Positions 50,091 through 58,334 of a stretch of 64,000 bases of DNA are shown piece by piece. Position numbers and translations under genes: made by a program. The stretch's first letter is position 1, and each line of letters opens with the position of its first letter. Source of the stretch: Anabaena azotica FACHB-119 (GTDB taxonomy: Bacteria > Cyanobacteriota > Cyanobacteriia > Cyanobacteriales > Nostocaceae); contig NZ_JACJSG010000017.1 of assembly GCF_014697625.1 (NCBI RefSeq), positions 1 to 64,000 on the forward strand, given 5' to 3'. Under the pieces are notes generated by a model. That model was given only the letters and a program-made list of their open reading frames with translations. It made no database searches and was not told the DNA's origin.

Positions 50091-50759
50091 TTAGGAGCGC
50101 TGACCGGTTACAATATATGCTACTCGTTGACCGATGTTAGTGGCATGATCTGCCATCCGTTCTAGACAACGAATTGCCAAGGCTAGGAGAATAATAGGTT
50201 CTACCACACCTTGCACATCTCGTTGTTGCGCGAGAGTTTGATAAACGCGGTCATACGCATTATCCACAGCATCATCTAGGTGCTTAATACTTCTACCCCC
50301 AGCTTCATCCAAATCCGCCAAAGCTACTAAGCTAGTTGCTAGCATAGCTTGGGCATGGTGTGCCATAACAGCAATTTCCGGTAGAGATGGGTGAGGCGGA
50401 TAAGGAAAGATTTTCACTGCTATATCAGCTAAATCTTTAGCATAGTCTCCTATACGTTCTAAATCTCGGACTAACTGCATAAACGCACTCAAACAGCGCA
50501 AATCTTGAGCTGATGGTGCTTGTAAGGTCATGATGGAAGTACAATCTGATTCTATCTGTCTATAAAAACGATCTATTTTTTTATCTAAGCGGGGAAGTTC
50601 CTCAGCTGCTGTTAAGTTACGGGAAAATAAAGCTTGGTGGCTGAGGCGGAATGATTGTTCTACCAAAGCGCCCATGCGTAACACATCCCGTTCTAAGCGC
50701 CTAATGGCGCGGGCTAGCTGGGGGTTTTCCGGGTTGGGACTATAAACGGGGGCTTTCAC
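50091..50759 (-). CDS. phoU: Phosphate signalling protein PhoU
   Basis: About 222 residues from a GTG at 50759, where the family N-terminus (VKAPVYSPNPENPQLARAIRRLERDVLRMGALVEQ) begins. A longer frame to 50855 overlaps sphS and reads as non-family sequence. Two three-helix PhoU repeats are visible, with metal-cluster motifs RDLERIGDYAKDLADI and RCLERMADHATNIGQRV. It links the Pst phosphate transporter to the SphS kinase and represses the Pho regulon when phosphate is ample. Last gene of the sphR-sphS-phoU unit, ending at a strong terminator. Confidence 0.94.
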   Translation of the reverse strand: MKAPVYSPNPENPQLARAIRRLERDVLRMGALVEQSFRLSHQALFSRNLTAAEELPRLDKKIDRFYRQIESDCTSIMTLQAPSAQDLRCLSAFMQLVRDLERIGDYAKDLADIAVKIFPYPPHPSLPEIAVMAHHAQAMLATSLVALADLDEAGGRSIKHLDDAVDNAYDRVYQTLAQQRDVQGVVEPIILLALAIRCLERMADHATNIGQRVAYIVTGQRS

Positions 50760-50808
50760 ACTTGTAGTCTCAAACGTGAAGATAATTTTAACTATAGTCT
50801 TGGCTTTG

Positions 50809-52113
50809 TCAGTTTGCCACCACTTCAGGTATATGTATTTGTATCCATGCACCACCTGTTTGGGGATGATTCATGGCTTTGATGGAACCACCATGAGCTA
50901 AAATAATCTGCCTGACGATCGCTAAACCTAAACCATTACCTACAATCTTACTATCTTGCAAGGCTGTATGCGTCCTGGCTTTATCACCTCGATAAAATCG
51001 CTCAAACACATGAGGTAAATCTTCATCCGCAAAGCCTTCTCCAGCATCGATCAGGTTGATTTCTACAATTGGCGGCAAAGAATTATCTCCATGATTCTTT
51101 TTAAAGGTTAAAATTTCTGCTTCAATCTTAATAATAGTATTGGGTGAACTGTACTTGATGCTGTTATCGAATAAGTTGAGGAATACCTGATATATCCGGG
51201 CTGAGTCGGCTTTAATTAATAGCTTTTCTGGGACAGAATAGGAGATAGACAAATTTTGACGCTGTGCAAGCGGTTCTAGGGTTTCCCATACGGAAGCAAT
51301 GAGCGATCGCAATTCTACCGTTTCCATGTTTAGCTGCATGGTGGGGTTTGCTTCCATTTGCGTCAGTTCTAGCCAGCTTTGCACTAAACTCACCAGCCTG
51401 TCAACTTCCTGCATCAAACGGTCTACCCAGCGATTTAGGGGCGGTTCTAGGCGATTTTGCAGGGTTTCCACCACCAAACGAATTGAGGTTAGGGGTGTGC
51501 GTAATTCATGGGCTAAATCAGAGAAAGACCTCTCCCGCACTTGATTCATATCTAGTAGGGGTTGGCGATTTTCTAGGAAAACTCCAACTTGTCCATTGGG
51601 TAGGGGTAGGCTAAACGCCCGCAACATTAAGGATTTGATGCTAGGCATTTCTGCCGCATTGTCACAGGAAGGATGAAATACCCATTCTTTGGTTTGGGGT
51701 TTTTGGCGATCGCGTGTTTGCTCAATTAAGCGGTCAAGTTCGTATGAGCGTACCAATTCTAGCAGCAAACGCACCTGCCCTGGTTGCCATCTTTGTAAAT
51801 ATAAGATTTCCCTGGCTAGCTGGTTACACCACAGCAGTTGATTTTCCTCATCGACTTGCAGATAACCCACTGGCGCAACGTCGAGTAGGTCTTGGTAAGT
51901 TTGGAGTGACTGCTGCAAATCTTGCCTATGCTGCTTGAGGGTGGCGATTTTGCGCCGCAGACGGGGAAGCAACGGCAAAGCCACCTTCATTTTATCAGTA
52001 AGAGATGGTGCAGGTTGGGCGACTTGCGTCAGGTAACGGTTTAATTGTACCTGTTGCCAAATCCAAAACCCCAAACCTACCGCTAAACCCAGAAAAAATC
52101 CCAATAAAAGCAT
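50809..52113 (-). CDS. sphS: Phosphate-sensing histidine kinase SphS/PhoR
   Basis: 434 residues. A single N-terminal hydrophobic segment (MLLLGFFLGLAVGLGFWIWQ) is followed by a helical linker and a PAS domain (about 75-170; YQDLLDVAPVGYLQVDEENQLLWCN). The HisKA domain has the phospho-accepting His in FSDLAHELRTPLTSIRLVVETL, then the N, G1, F and G2 boxes (NLFDNSIKYSS, DAGEGFADEDL, VFERFYRG, GNGLGLAIV). It phosphorylates SphR at low phosphate. It lies 59 bp after sphR and upstream of phoU. Confidence 0.94.
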   Translation of the reverse strand: MLLLGFFLGLAVGLGFWIWQQVQLNRYLTQVAQPAPSLTDKMKVALPLLPRLRRKIATLKQHRQDLQQSLQTYQDLLDVAPVGYLQVDEENQLLWCNQLAREILYLQRWQPGQVRLLLELVRSYELDRLIEQTRDRQKPQTKEWVFHPSCDNAAEMPSIKSLMLRAFSLPLPNGQVGVFLENRQPLLDMNQVRERSFSDLAHELRTPLTSIRLVVETLQNRLEPPLNRWVDRLMQEVDRLVSLVQSWLELTQMEANPTMQLNMETVELRSLIASVWETLEPLAQRQNLSISYSVPEKLLIKADSARIYQVFLNLFDNSIKYSSPNTIIKIEAEILTFKKNHGDNSLPPIVEINLIDAGEGFADEDLPHVFERFYRGDKARTHTALQDSKIVGNGLGLAIVRQIILAHGGSIKAMNHPQTGGAWIQIHIPEVVAN

Positions 52114-52172
52114 TTGCGGAACGAGTTGTTAGTTGCGGGTGATTATTAAAAACTAACAACTATCTCCATAGC

Positions 52173-52925
52173 TTATCCGAATCGATATCCAAATCCTCTT
52201 ACAGTCACAATATATTCTGGATGGCTGGGGTCTAGTTCGAGTTTCTCCCGCAACCACCGGATATGGACATCTACAGTTTTGCTATCACCGACAAAATCAG
52301 GCCCCCAAACCTGGTCTAGCAATTGTTCTCGCGACCATACCCGCCGCGCATAACTCATGAACAACTCTAGTAAGCGGAACTCTTTGGGTGAAAGATTTAC
52401 CTCTTGACCCCTGACTAGCACGCGACATTCTTGGGGATTTAATGTCACCTCTTTATATTTCAGCACTGGTAGTTGGGGTAACGTACTCAGGCGCTGACGA
52501 CGGAGTAAAGCGCGACAACGTGCGACTAATTCCCGCATACTAAAGGGTTTAGTTAAGTAGTCATCTGCCCCTACTTCTAAACCTAACACGCGATCGGTTT
52601 CGCTACCCTTAGCACTGAGCATTAAGATGGGTACTGGGTTGCCTTGATGACGTAGCAAGCGGCAGATATCCAGCCCGTTGATTTGGGGTAACATCAAATC
52701 GAGAATAATCAAATCGAAGGGAAAATCCCCGCCGTTAGGTTCAAAACTTTTGAGATACTCTATAGCCGCCCGACCATCAGGCGCTGTAACTACTCCATAA
52801 CCTTCCTCTTCCAATGCTACTGCTAGCATTTCTTGGATGAGTTCTTCATCTTCTACTACCAGAATCCGACTGGTTTGACCAATCTCTGTTCTAGCCGAAT
52901 ACTTGATTGATTCACTTGTGTACAT
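52173..52925 (-). CDS. sphR: OmpR/PhoB-type response regulator SphR
   Basis: About 250 residues. Receiver domain: RILVVEDEELIQEML acidic pair, phospho-acceptor Asp in DLIILDLMLPQINGLDI, LMLSAKG, and Lys in DDYLTKPFSMRELV. The C-terminal winged-helix DNA-binding domain is VRGQEVNLSPKEFRLLELFM...WGPDFVGDSKTVDVHIRWLREKLE...TVRGFGYRFG. It activates the Pho regulon. The ATG at 52925 is preferred over an upstream GTG at 52934. Divergent from the coiled-coil genes, with a 596-bp shared upstream region. Confidence 0.95.
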   Translation of the reverse strand: MYTSESIKYSARTEIGQTSRILVVEDEELIQEMLAVALEEEGYGVVTAPDGRAAIEYLKSFEPNGGDFPFDLIILDLMLPQINGLDICRLLRHQGNPVPILMLSAKGSETDRVLGLEVGADDYLTKPFSMRELVARCRALLRRQRLSTLPQLPVLKYKEVTLNPQECRVLVRGQEVNLSPKEFRLLELFMSYARRVWSREQLLDQVWGPDFVGDSKTVDVHIRWLREKLELDPSHPEYIVTVRGFGYRFG

Positions 52926-53521
52926 TGATATCACAAAAGTTCAAGCCCTGTGGTTGTATCAATATTGGGAGATTGAGTTGATTTCTCGTAGCATTTTGGC
53001 GATCGCAAGTGATTGCCTACGTAATATCTGTAACATTGCCAAATATACCATAAATCATTTTAGCTACTAGTTCACAATAATTTTTATGGTCAAATAGCTC
53101 TATACAAAATTTAAAATACACCACCTGGGGTTCCCGGCAACGCAAAATTCCAAAAGTCTACAGATTCGAGCTTCATGAAAAAAGGTTAAATAAAATCCTA
53201 AATTGCTTGACAGGGGTTGACAGGCTTGAGTATAATAACTAGTACATAAGTACTAAAGGCGAAAAAACATAGCAAACAAGCAATCAAGGGTTGCCACTGC
53301 TTACCTAGAGTAGGAGACAGGTAATATACCTATCTTACAAGAAAATTTGTCATCTTTTCAATTTGGCATCATTTTTGGGTGCAAGTAAGATTCATTGCTT
53401 GATTCCCGTATTTACACTGCGCCGAAACAGCCAACTCCAAAGCTAATCTGATATCTGCATGGAGTAGTTTTCGGTATTGCTTGTTATTTAAATCATCATC
53501 ATCTATTCAAGGAGTTGAAAT
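52926..53521. other. Divergent regulatory region between sphR and coiled-coil genes
   Basis: 596 bp. The plus-strand promoter with overlapping LexA-type box (53207-53254) implies a 5' leader of about 270 nt before the coiled-coil gene, in which I see no ORF or clear hairpin. I found no obvious Pho box, but I did not search exhaustively. Confidence 0.6.
53207..53254 (+). promoter_or_regulatory. Consensus sigma70 promoter with overlapping LexA/SOS-type box
   Basis: The -35 TTGACA (53207-53212), an 18-bp spacer and the -10 TATAAT (53231-53236) match the consensus exactly. AGTACATAAGTACT (53241-53254) fits the cyanobacterial LexA consensus RGTACNNNDGTWCB at every position and would cover the start site. 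A second TTGACA (53217) duplicates the -35 region. Confidence 0.75.
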
Positions 53522-54505
53522 ATGACCACAGTTGCATCAAAAGATAGCAAACAGCAACTAATGCAGGCATTTCAACAAATTCTAGCAGAACAGAAAAAGC
53601 TAGAATCTAAAATCGCCACCAAACAAGAAGAAGCAGATAAGGTAAAAAATCAAGAGATTTTAGCAGTAGCTTCCACCTATACTGTTGATAGCATCGTCAA
53701 AGGTTTAGCAGATTTACAATTAGAATTTGGTAGTACGATTAATTCCCTTTCTGAGAAATTAGCCAAAGAGAACTCGAAATTAGATGAATTAAATCAAGCA
53801 ATTGAAATTGAAACTAAGCATTTACAAGAACTTCAGAGAATTAGAATCGTTGCCGATGCTTTGGATATCTTGACACAGGAACACCAAGAAAAGTTAAGAA
53901 CCTTAGAACAGGATATCGCCAGTAAACGGGAAACTTTAGAAAAAGAGATCACAACCAAACGGAAAGATTGGCAGAAAGAACAAGCCGAGTATGAAGAAGC
54001 GCTACAAGCATACAATGATTTGTTAGCTAAAGAACGCCAGCAAGAACAAGAAGAATATCAATATCAGTTAGAAACTACTCGTAAATTGAATACAGATTCT
54101 TACGAATCGATAAAACGCAATTCGGAAAGAGAGATTCAAGAAAAAACGCAACAGAAAGAGAAAGATTGGGCGGAAAGAGAAAAGATTGCGGCTGAACGTC
54201 AAACTCAGTTTACTGAATATCAACAAAAAGTGGCGACATTCCCCGCAGAGTTGGAAGAAGCAGTCAAGAAAGCTAGAGAAGAAGCCATTAAAGATACCAG
54301 CCAGAGAGCGAAGATTGAAGCTGATTTATTCGAGAAAGAATGGGAAGCAAGCAAGCAGAGTTACGAATTGAAAATTAAATCATTGGAAGAAACTATTCAA
54401 CGACAAACCGAACAAATCGAAAGTATCTCAACACAACTGCAAGCAACCCTGAAACAATCACAAGATTTAGCAATGAGGGCTTTTGGTAATTCTGCCACTA
54501 AATAA
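53522..54505 (+). CDS. lfiA: Coiled-coil filament-forming protein, LfiA-like
   Basis: 327 residues, almost entirely coiled coil from about 10 to 315, very rich in Glu, Gln, Lys and Ala; no membrane segment or signal. A short non-coiled patch (ILAVASTYTVDSIVKGLADLQLEFGSTI) near 47-75 is conserved in the downstream paralog. AAGGAG precedes the ATG by 7 nt. Order and orientation next to sphR-sphS-phoU match Anabaena PCC 7120, where from memory alr4504/alr4505 encode the co-polymerising filament proteins LfiA/LfiB. The symbol rests on that recollection. Likely a cytoskeletal or septum-associated scaffold. Confidence 0.72.
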   Translation: MTTVASKDSKQQLMQAFQQILAEQKKLESKIATKQEEADKVKNQEILAVASTYTVDSIVKGLADLQLEFGSTINSLSEKLAKENSKLDELNQAIEIETKHLQELQRIRIVADALDILTQEHQEKLRTLEQDIASKRETLEKEITTKRKDWQKEQAEYEEALQAYNDLLAKERQQEQEEYQYQLETTRKLNTDSYESIKRNSEREIQEKTQQKEKDWAEREKIAAERQTQFTEYQQKVATFPAELEEAVKKAREEAIKDTSQRAKIEADLFEKEWEASKQSYELKIKSLEETIQRQTEQIESISTQLQATLKQSQDLAMRAFGNSATK

Positions 54506-54557
54506 GCATTAGTTTGGTCATATCTGCAAATAGTTGTGGGAGTAAATAGAGAAAATT

Positions 54558-55637
54558 ATGCCAGTAAAAAAGTTAACCGACAAGAACACAAAAGCGGAAA
54601 TTTTGCAAGCCTATGAAGAGTTAAACAAAGAAGCCGCCGCCCTGAAATCGCAACTTAACCAAGCATCCAAAGAAGCTGCATCTGTTAATAAAGAAAAACC
54701 CAAATCAGAGCCAATTACAATTATGAATCAGTCTGCTAATATTCAACAAAAGATGAATTATACAATTGAGAGTTTAGCAAAAATTCAGTTGGGGTTTGGA
54801 ACTGCGGCTAATGAGTTATCAAATCAATTGACTACCCAGGCTTCCAAGTTGACAGGTATTACAGAAGGGGTAGCAACAGAAGTTGAGCAATTACAACAGT
54901 TACATAGTTTAGAGGTAGATGATGATACCTTAAACACGCTAATTACTTCCTATGAAGAGAACGCCAAAGCTTATCAAGAGGAATATAGCCAACGCTATGA
55001 ATTGCTTTCCCAAGAAATTCTAGCAGAAAGAATTACTTGGCAAAAAGAACAAGAAGAACATCAAAGAACCATTAAAGAACGCAACGAAAATCTCAATAAA
55101 ACTCGCGAACGAGATAGTTCAGAGTATAAGTATGATTTAGAATTGCGTCGTAAATTGGCAACCGATGAATATGAACAACAGCAAAAGGCTTTGTATAAAC
55201 AATTAGAAGAGTTTCAACAAGAGATAGAAAAACAGTGGACGGAACGAGAAAAGGTAATTGCGGAAAGAGAGAAGCAATTTGAAGAGTATAAAGCCAAGGT
55301 AGAAGCATTTCCCAAAGAGAAAGAAGCAGCTATTAAGAAAGCTACCGAAGAAGGTAAAGGTATTGCCCATTACCAAGCTAAAGTTAAATCTGATTTGTAT
55401 GCTAAAGAAGTAGAAGGACAAAAACGTTTCTATGAACAAAGATTGCAATCTTTAGAACAGACAATTAGCAATCAAGATGCCAGGATTCAAACCTTATCTA
55501 AACAACTTGATTCTGCACTCAAACAAGTACAAGATTTAGCAGTTAAAGCAATTGAAGGTACTGCTAACGTCAATTCTTACCAAGCAATTAAAGAAATAGC
55601 ACTAGAACAGGCAAAAAGCCAAGTGAAGAATAAATAA
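54558..55637 (+). CDS. lfiB: Coiled-coil filament-forming protein, LfiB-like
   Basis: 359 residues, paralog of the preceding gene (52-bp gap, same strand, presumably one transcript). Conserved patch INQSANIQQKMNYTIESLAKIQLGFGTAANELSNQL (about 55-92), then long coiled coil with matching segments (ITWQKEQEEHQRTIKERNENL, EYKYDLELRRKLATDEYE, EREKVIAEREKQFEEYKAKVEAFP). The common C-terminus is SLEQTISNQDARIQTLSKQLDSALKQVQDLAVKAI. Two adjacent, co-transcribed, related coiled-coil proteins fit obligate heteropolymer partners. A divergent MITE begins at the base after its stop codon. Confidence 0.72.
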   Translation: MPVKKLTDKNTKAEILQAYEELNKEAAALKSQLNQASKEAASVNKEKPKSEPITIMNQSANIQQKMNYTIESLAKIQLGFGTAANELSNQLTTQASKLTGITEGVATEVEQLQQLHSLEVDDDTLNTLITSYEENAKAYQEEYSQRYELLSQEILAERITWQKEQEEHQRTIKERNENLNKTRERDSSEYKYDLELRRKLATDEYEQQQKALYKQLEEFQQEIEKQWTEREKVIAEREKQFEEYKAKVEAFPKEKEAAIKKATEEGKGIAHYQAKVKSDLYAKEVEGQKRFYEQRLQSLEQTISNQDARIQTLSKQLDSALKQVQDLAVKAIEGTANVNSYQAIKEIALEQAKSQVKNK

Positions 55638-55776
55638 CCGCTTAAACACTTATCATATCTTGGGGGTTGGTAATTGGTAATTGGTAATTGGTAATGGTAG
55701 GAAACAATTACCTATTCGCTATTACCCATTCCCAACTAAACCAAGCATATCGTAGGTTTCTAGCCGGACTTGATGT
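55638..55776 (-). mobile_element. Diverged, reversed copy of MITE family I
   Basis: CCGCTTAAACACTTATCATA through TAGCCGGACTTGATGT is the reverse complement of family I with scattered changes. The outer ATATCATGT is missing, replaced by the last codons of the coiled-coil gene. The insertion or deletion therefore touched the gene's end. Confidence 0.85.
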
Positions 55777-55802
55777 AATACCCGTTGACAATACCTCTAT
55801 TA

Positions 55803-55862
55803 TCTCTGTGCTTCTGTGTCTCCGTGGTGAAAAATAATTTATTTAACCACAGAGTTAAGAGG
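55803..55862. repeat. CTCTGTGCTTCTGTGTCTCC / ACCACAGAG hairpin repeat
   Basis: The same family as 18395-18450 (CTGTG...CCGTGGT with ACCACAGAG), lying between convergent genes. Confidence 0.65.
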
Positions 55863-55871
55863 AATTTCTAT

Positions 55872-56627
55872 TCACTGTGACATGGCTAACTTTTCAAACA
55901 CCATTAAATGCTGTTGAGGTAAGATATTTTTAGTTTCTCGCCAAGTTAACCCAACAGCAGCCATTTCTTGACGGACTTGCTTTTGCGTCATCTTGTGCAG
56001 ACGCTTAATCATAATAAAAGGATTTTCGCCTCGGTACTCTACCAATACAACCCTACCACCGGGTTTGAGTGCTTTGACAATCCCTTGTATGACTTCTCGC
56101 GGATACTCAAATTCATGGTAAGCATCCACCATCAACGCTAAATCTATACTGTTTGGAGGAAGATTCGGATTATCTGGTGTTGCTAAAATAGGATCAACAT
56201 TGGTGATATTTTTCTCTTGTTGAAAAAACTGCAAAATTTCCAACATTTCTGGCTGAATATCTACAGCAAACACTTTTCCCTCTGTCAGCAAAGGTGCAAT
56301 TTGCAAGCTAATGTAACCTGTTCCCGCACCAATATCTGCAACCACATCATCTGCTTGTAAATTGAGGCTATTAATTAACTTACTCGGCTGTTCCTCCGCT
56401 TCCCGGCTGGGTCTTTCTAACCAACCTGCACCCGTATGTCCCATGAATTTGGCAATTTCCCGCCCCATATAATATTTGCCAATACCGTCTGGACTATGAA
56501 TAGCTTGTTGTTCGTAAATATTGGAGGATGAAGGGTTGGCTAAGGCAAAAGCAGTACCATCCGCCAGCCAACATCCTAACATTAAGCAAACAATTGCGAA
56601 AAAATGCCACAGTCTATAAATCATCAT
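55872..56627 (-). CDS. Exported or membrane-anchored SAM-dependent methyltransferase-like protein
   Basis: About 251 residues. The N-terminal hydrophobic segment (YRLWHFFAIVCLMLGCWLADGTAFA) looks like a signal peptide or anchor. Class I methyltransferase motifs: VVADIGAGTGYISLQIAPLL (SAM-binding), VFAVDIQPEML, IDLALMVDAYHEFEYP, and ALKPGGRVVLVEYRGENP. An otherwise complete SAM-dependent enzyme behind a secretion-like segment is odd, as SAM is cytoplasmic. Anchoring with the domain inside is the simplest explanation. IGKYYMGREIAKFMGHTGAGWLERPSRE is shared by a family of bacterial methyltransferase-like exported proteins. Start ambiguous (56627 or 56624). It directly follows the phosphoesterase gene on the same strand. 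Confidence 0.8.
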   Translation of the reverse strand: MMIYRLWHFFAIVCLMLGCWLADGTAFALANPSSSNIYEQQAIHSPDGIGKYYMGREIAKFMGHTGAGWLERPSREAEEQPSKLINSLNLQADDVVADIGAGTGYISLQIAPLLTEGKVFAVDIQPEMLEILQFFQQEKNITNVDPILATPDNPNLPPNSIDLALMVDAYHEFEYPREVIQGIVKALKPGGRVVLVEYRGENPFIMIKRLHKMTQKQVRQEMAAVGLTWRETKNILPQQHLMVFEKLAMSQ

Positions 56628-56681
56628 TAACACCCAACACCTCTGTTCCCTGTCCCCTATCACCTGTCCCCTGTCCCCTTC

Positions 56682-58247
56682 CTAAATCACAAAATGTTCC
56701 AACTCACCTTGACTCCACTGTTCACCAACCCTTTCTGCAACCAATGGCCTGACAATAAACTTAGGTGGATGACCATCTTTAACATCAATTCGCACACCAG
56801 AATAGGCTAGTCGCTTTTGGAGATTTTGTTCACTGCGTCCCACATAGAGGAGTGAGTCTGCAACTTTCCGCAGAGAACGACTATTAAAATCTTCAAAAAT
56901 TTCCATTAACTCTGTCCCTTCTGGTCGCTGCCGACGGGGACGGCGACCGCTACCACCAGAGATGATACAATTTATGTGCGAGTCGGCATAGCCTGTATCA
57001 ACTGTGCGAAGATATTCTAAACAGTGGGCATGACCGTTAAATATGATATCAACTATGGGGCGTTCCTTGACTAAAGTACCAAGGGTTTCGGCAACTTGGT
57101 CGAGTACCCAACGCAAGCGGTGACGCACAGCCAATGTTTGCGCTTGACTCCACTTGGTCGCCTCTGTGACGTAGGGGGGATGGTGGAAAAAGAGGACTCT
57201 TCCCCGGACTTCCTTGGTGTTCCAAGATTCGATTAATCTTTGGCGTAACCAGTCTAGTTGTTCAAAGTCGATATTTACGTCGTGGGATGCAAGTTGTTTT
57301 TCAATGTCGAGTTTGACTTCATTAATTTGGTCTAACTTGGCGCTGAGGTCGTCGAGTTGTTCGGCATCGTCGGGGTTGTCTGGATTTAAGCGATCGCAAT
57401 CTGCTAAAATCTGTACTTCTTCAGTATCTATTTCCTGACGGCGCTTTTGCAATTCTCGGCGGTAAATATCGCCAGCTTGGGTTGTAGGTAAGGGTGAAGG
57501 TTCATTCCAAGTATTAGAGTCAAGGGCAAAAAAATCAATACCGCCGTAACGAAAATTATAATAACGGTGGGGTACACGGGTAAAAATTCCCGGTAAATAA
57601 CGCAGACAGCGACCCGTATCAGTTTTCCCAGTGTAATGTAAATCTAAATAATGAGGTAAATCTTCAGGTGCGATCGCTGCGAGATAATCAATAAAAGCTT
57701 TAGCATAAGCATCACCTTGATTGGAACCATGCCAACCAATCTCAAAATCCTTGTAACGTAGCATCCGCCGTAACCGCAACGTGCTACCAGTCAACCAGCG
57801 ATATATTTTAGGCACATCATAATAGTCGTGATTGCCCAGGACTGGTAAAAACGGTAAATTAAAAATCATGCGATCGTAAGCAATATGTGCAGGGTTCTCA
57901 CCCCCAACCAAAAATTCCCGGTAAGGTTCGATAAAATTGGTCGGGTAATATTCATGGGAACCCACCACATAAATTACATCACCAGTGTGTAACACAAAAC
58001 GGCAATCATCCTTATGCGCCAACATCAATTCTGCAACTTTTCTTTGGGGATGATGTCCGTAATGTGGCTTAGTACCACTATCACCAACTACCATAAATGA
58101 AAATTCCGGGTCATCATCCCGACCATCATCTATGACTAGACTAGTTTGGTCAATTCCTCGCTGCACCAAACTCGGATGCTTCCACCGCACCCTATCCTTC
58201 ATCTTTTGAATTTTCACAGGAATTGATGGTTCAGAAATCAGTTTCAT
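56682..58247 (-). CDS. Calcineurin-like metallophosphoesterase
   Basis: 521 residues. Dinuclear-metal motifs in order: FMVVGDSGTK (GD), VLHTGDVIY (GD), PVLGNHDYYD (GNH), VLFFHHPPYV, and IIFNGHAHCLEYLR (GHxH). A coiled charged insert (about 255-320, RRQEIDTEEVQILADCDRL) interrupts the domain. The C-terminal 70 residues are outside the fold. No signal peptide, so cytoplasmic. Substrate not predictable. It is followed within 55 bp by the methyltransferase gene, perhaps co-transcribed. Confidence 0.9.
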   Translation of the reverse strand: MKLISEPSIPVKIQKMKDRVRWKHPSLVQRGIDQTSLVIDDGRDDDPEFSFMVVGDSGTKPHYGHHPQRKVAELMLAHKDDCRFVLHTGDVIYVVGSHEYYPTNFIEPYREFLVGGENPAHIAYDRMIFNLPFLPVLGNHDYYDVPKIYRWLTGSTLRLRRMLRYKDFEIGWHGSNQGDAYAKAFIDYLAAIAPEDLPHYLDLHYTGKTDTGRCLRYLPGIFTRVPHRYYNFRYGGIDFFALDSNTWNEPSPLPTTQAGDIYRRELQKRRQEIDTEEVQILADCDRLNPDNPDDAEQLDDLSAKLDQINEVKLDIEKQLASHDVNIDFEQLDWLRQRLIESWNTKEVRGRVLFFHHPPYVTEATKWSQAQTLAVRHRLRWVLDQVAETLGTLVKERPIVDIIFNGHAHCLEYLRTVDTGYADSHINCIISGGSGRRPRRQRPEGTELMEIFEDFNSRSLRKVADSLLYVGRSEQNLQKRLAYSGVRIDVKDGHPPKFIVRPLVAERVGEQWSQGELEHFVI

Positions 58248-58273
58248 AGATAAGTCCTACTAATCATTTTTTA

Positions 58274-58316
58274 AACGCAGAGGAACGCAGAGTATTTCTC
58301 TGTGTTCCTCTGCGTT
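58274..58316. repeat. Extragenic palindrome AACGCAGAGGAACGCAGAG
   Basis: Nineteen-base arms with one mismatch around TATTT, in the 87-bp gap between the ABC exporter and phosphoesterase genes. Not followed by a clear T-run on the minus strand. A widespread type of cyanobacterial spacer palindrome. Confidence 0.8.
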
Positions 58317-58334
58317 GAGAAAAAAATCTCCTCC

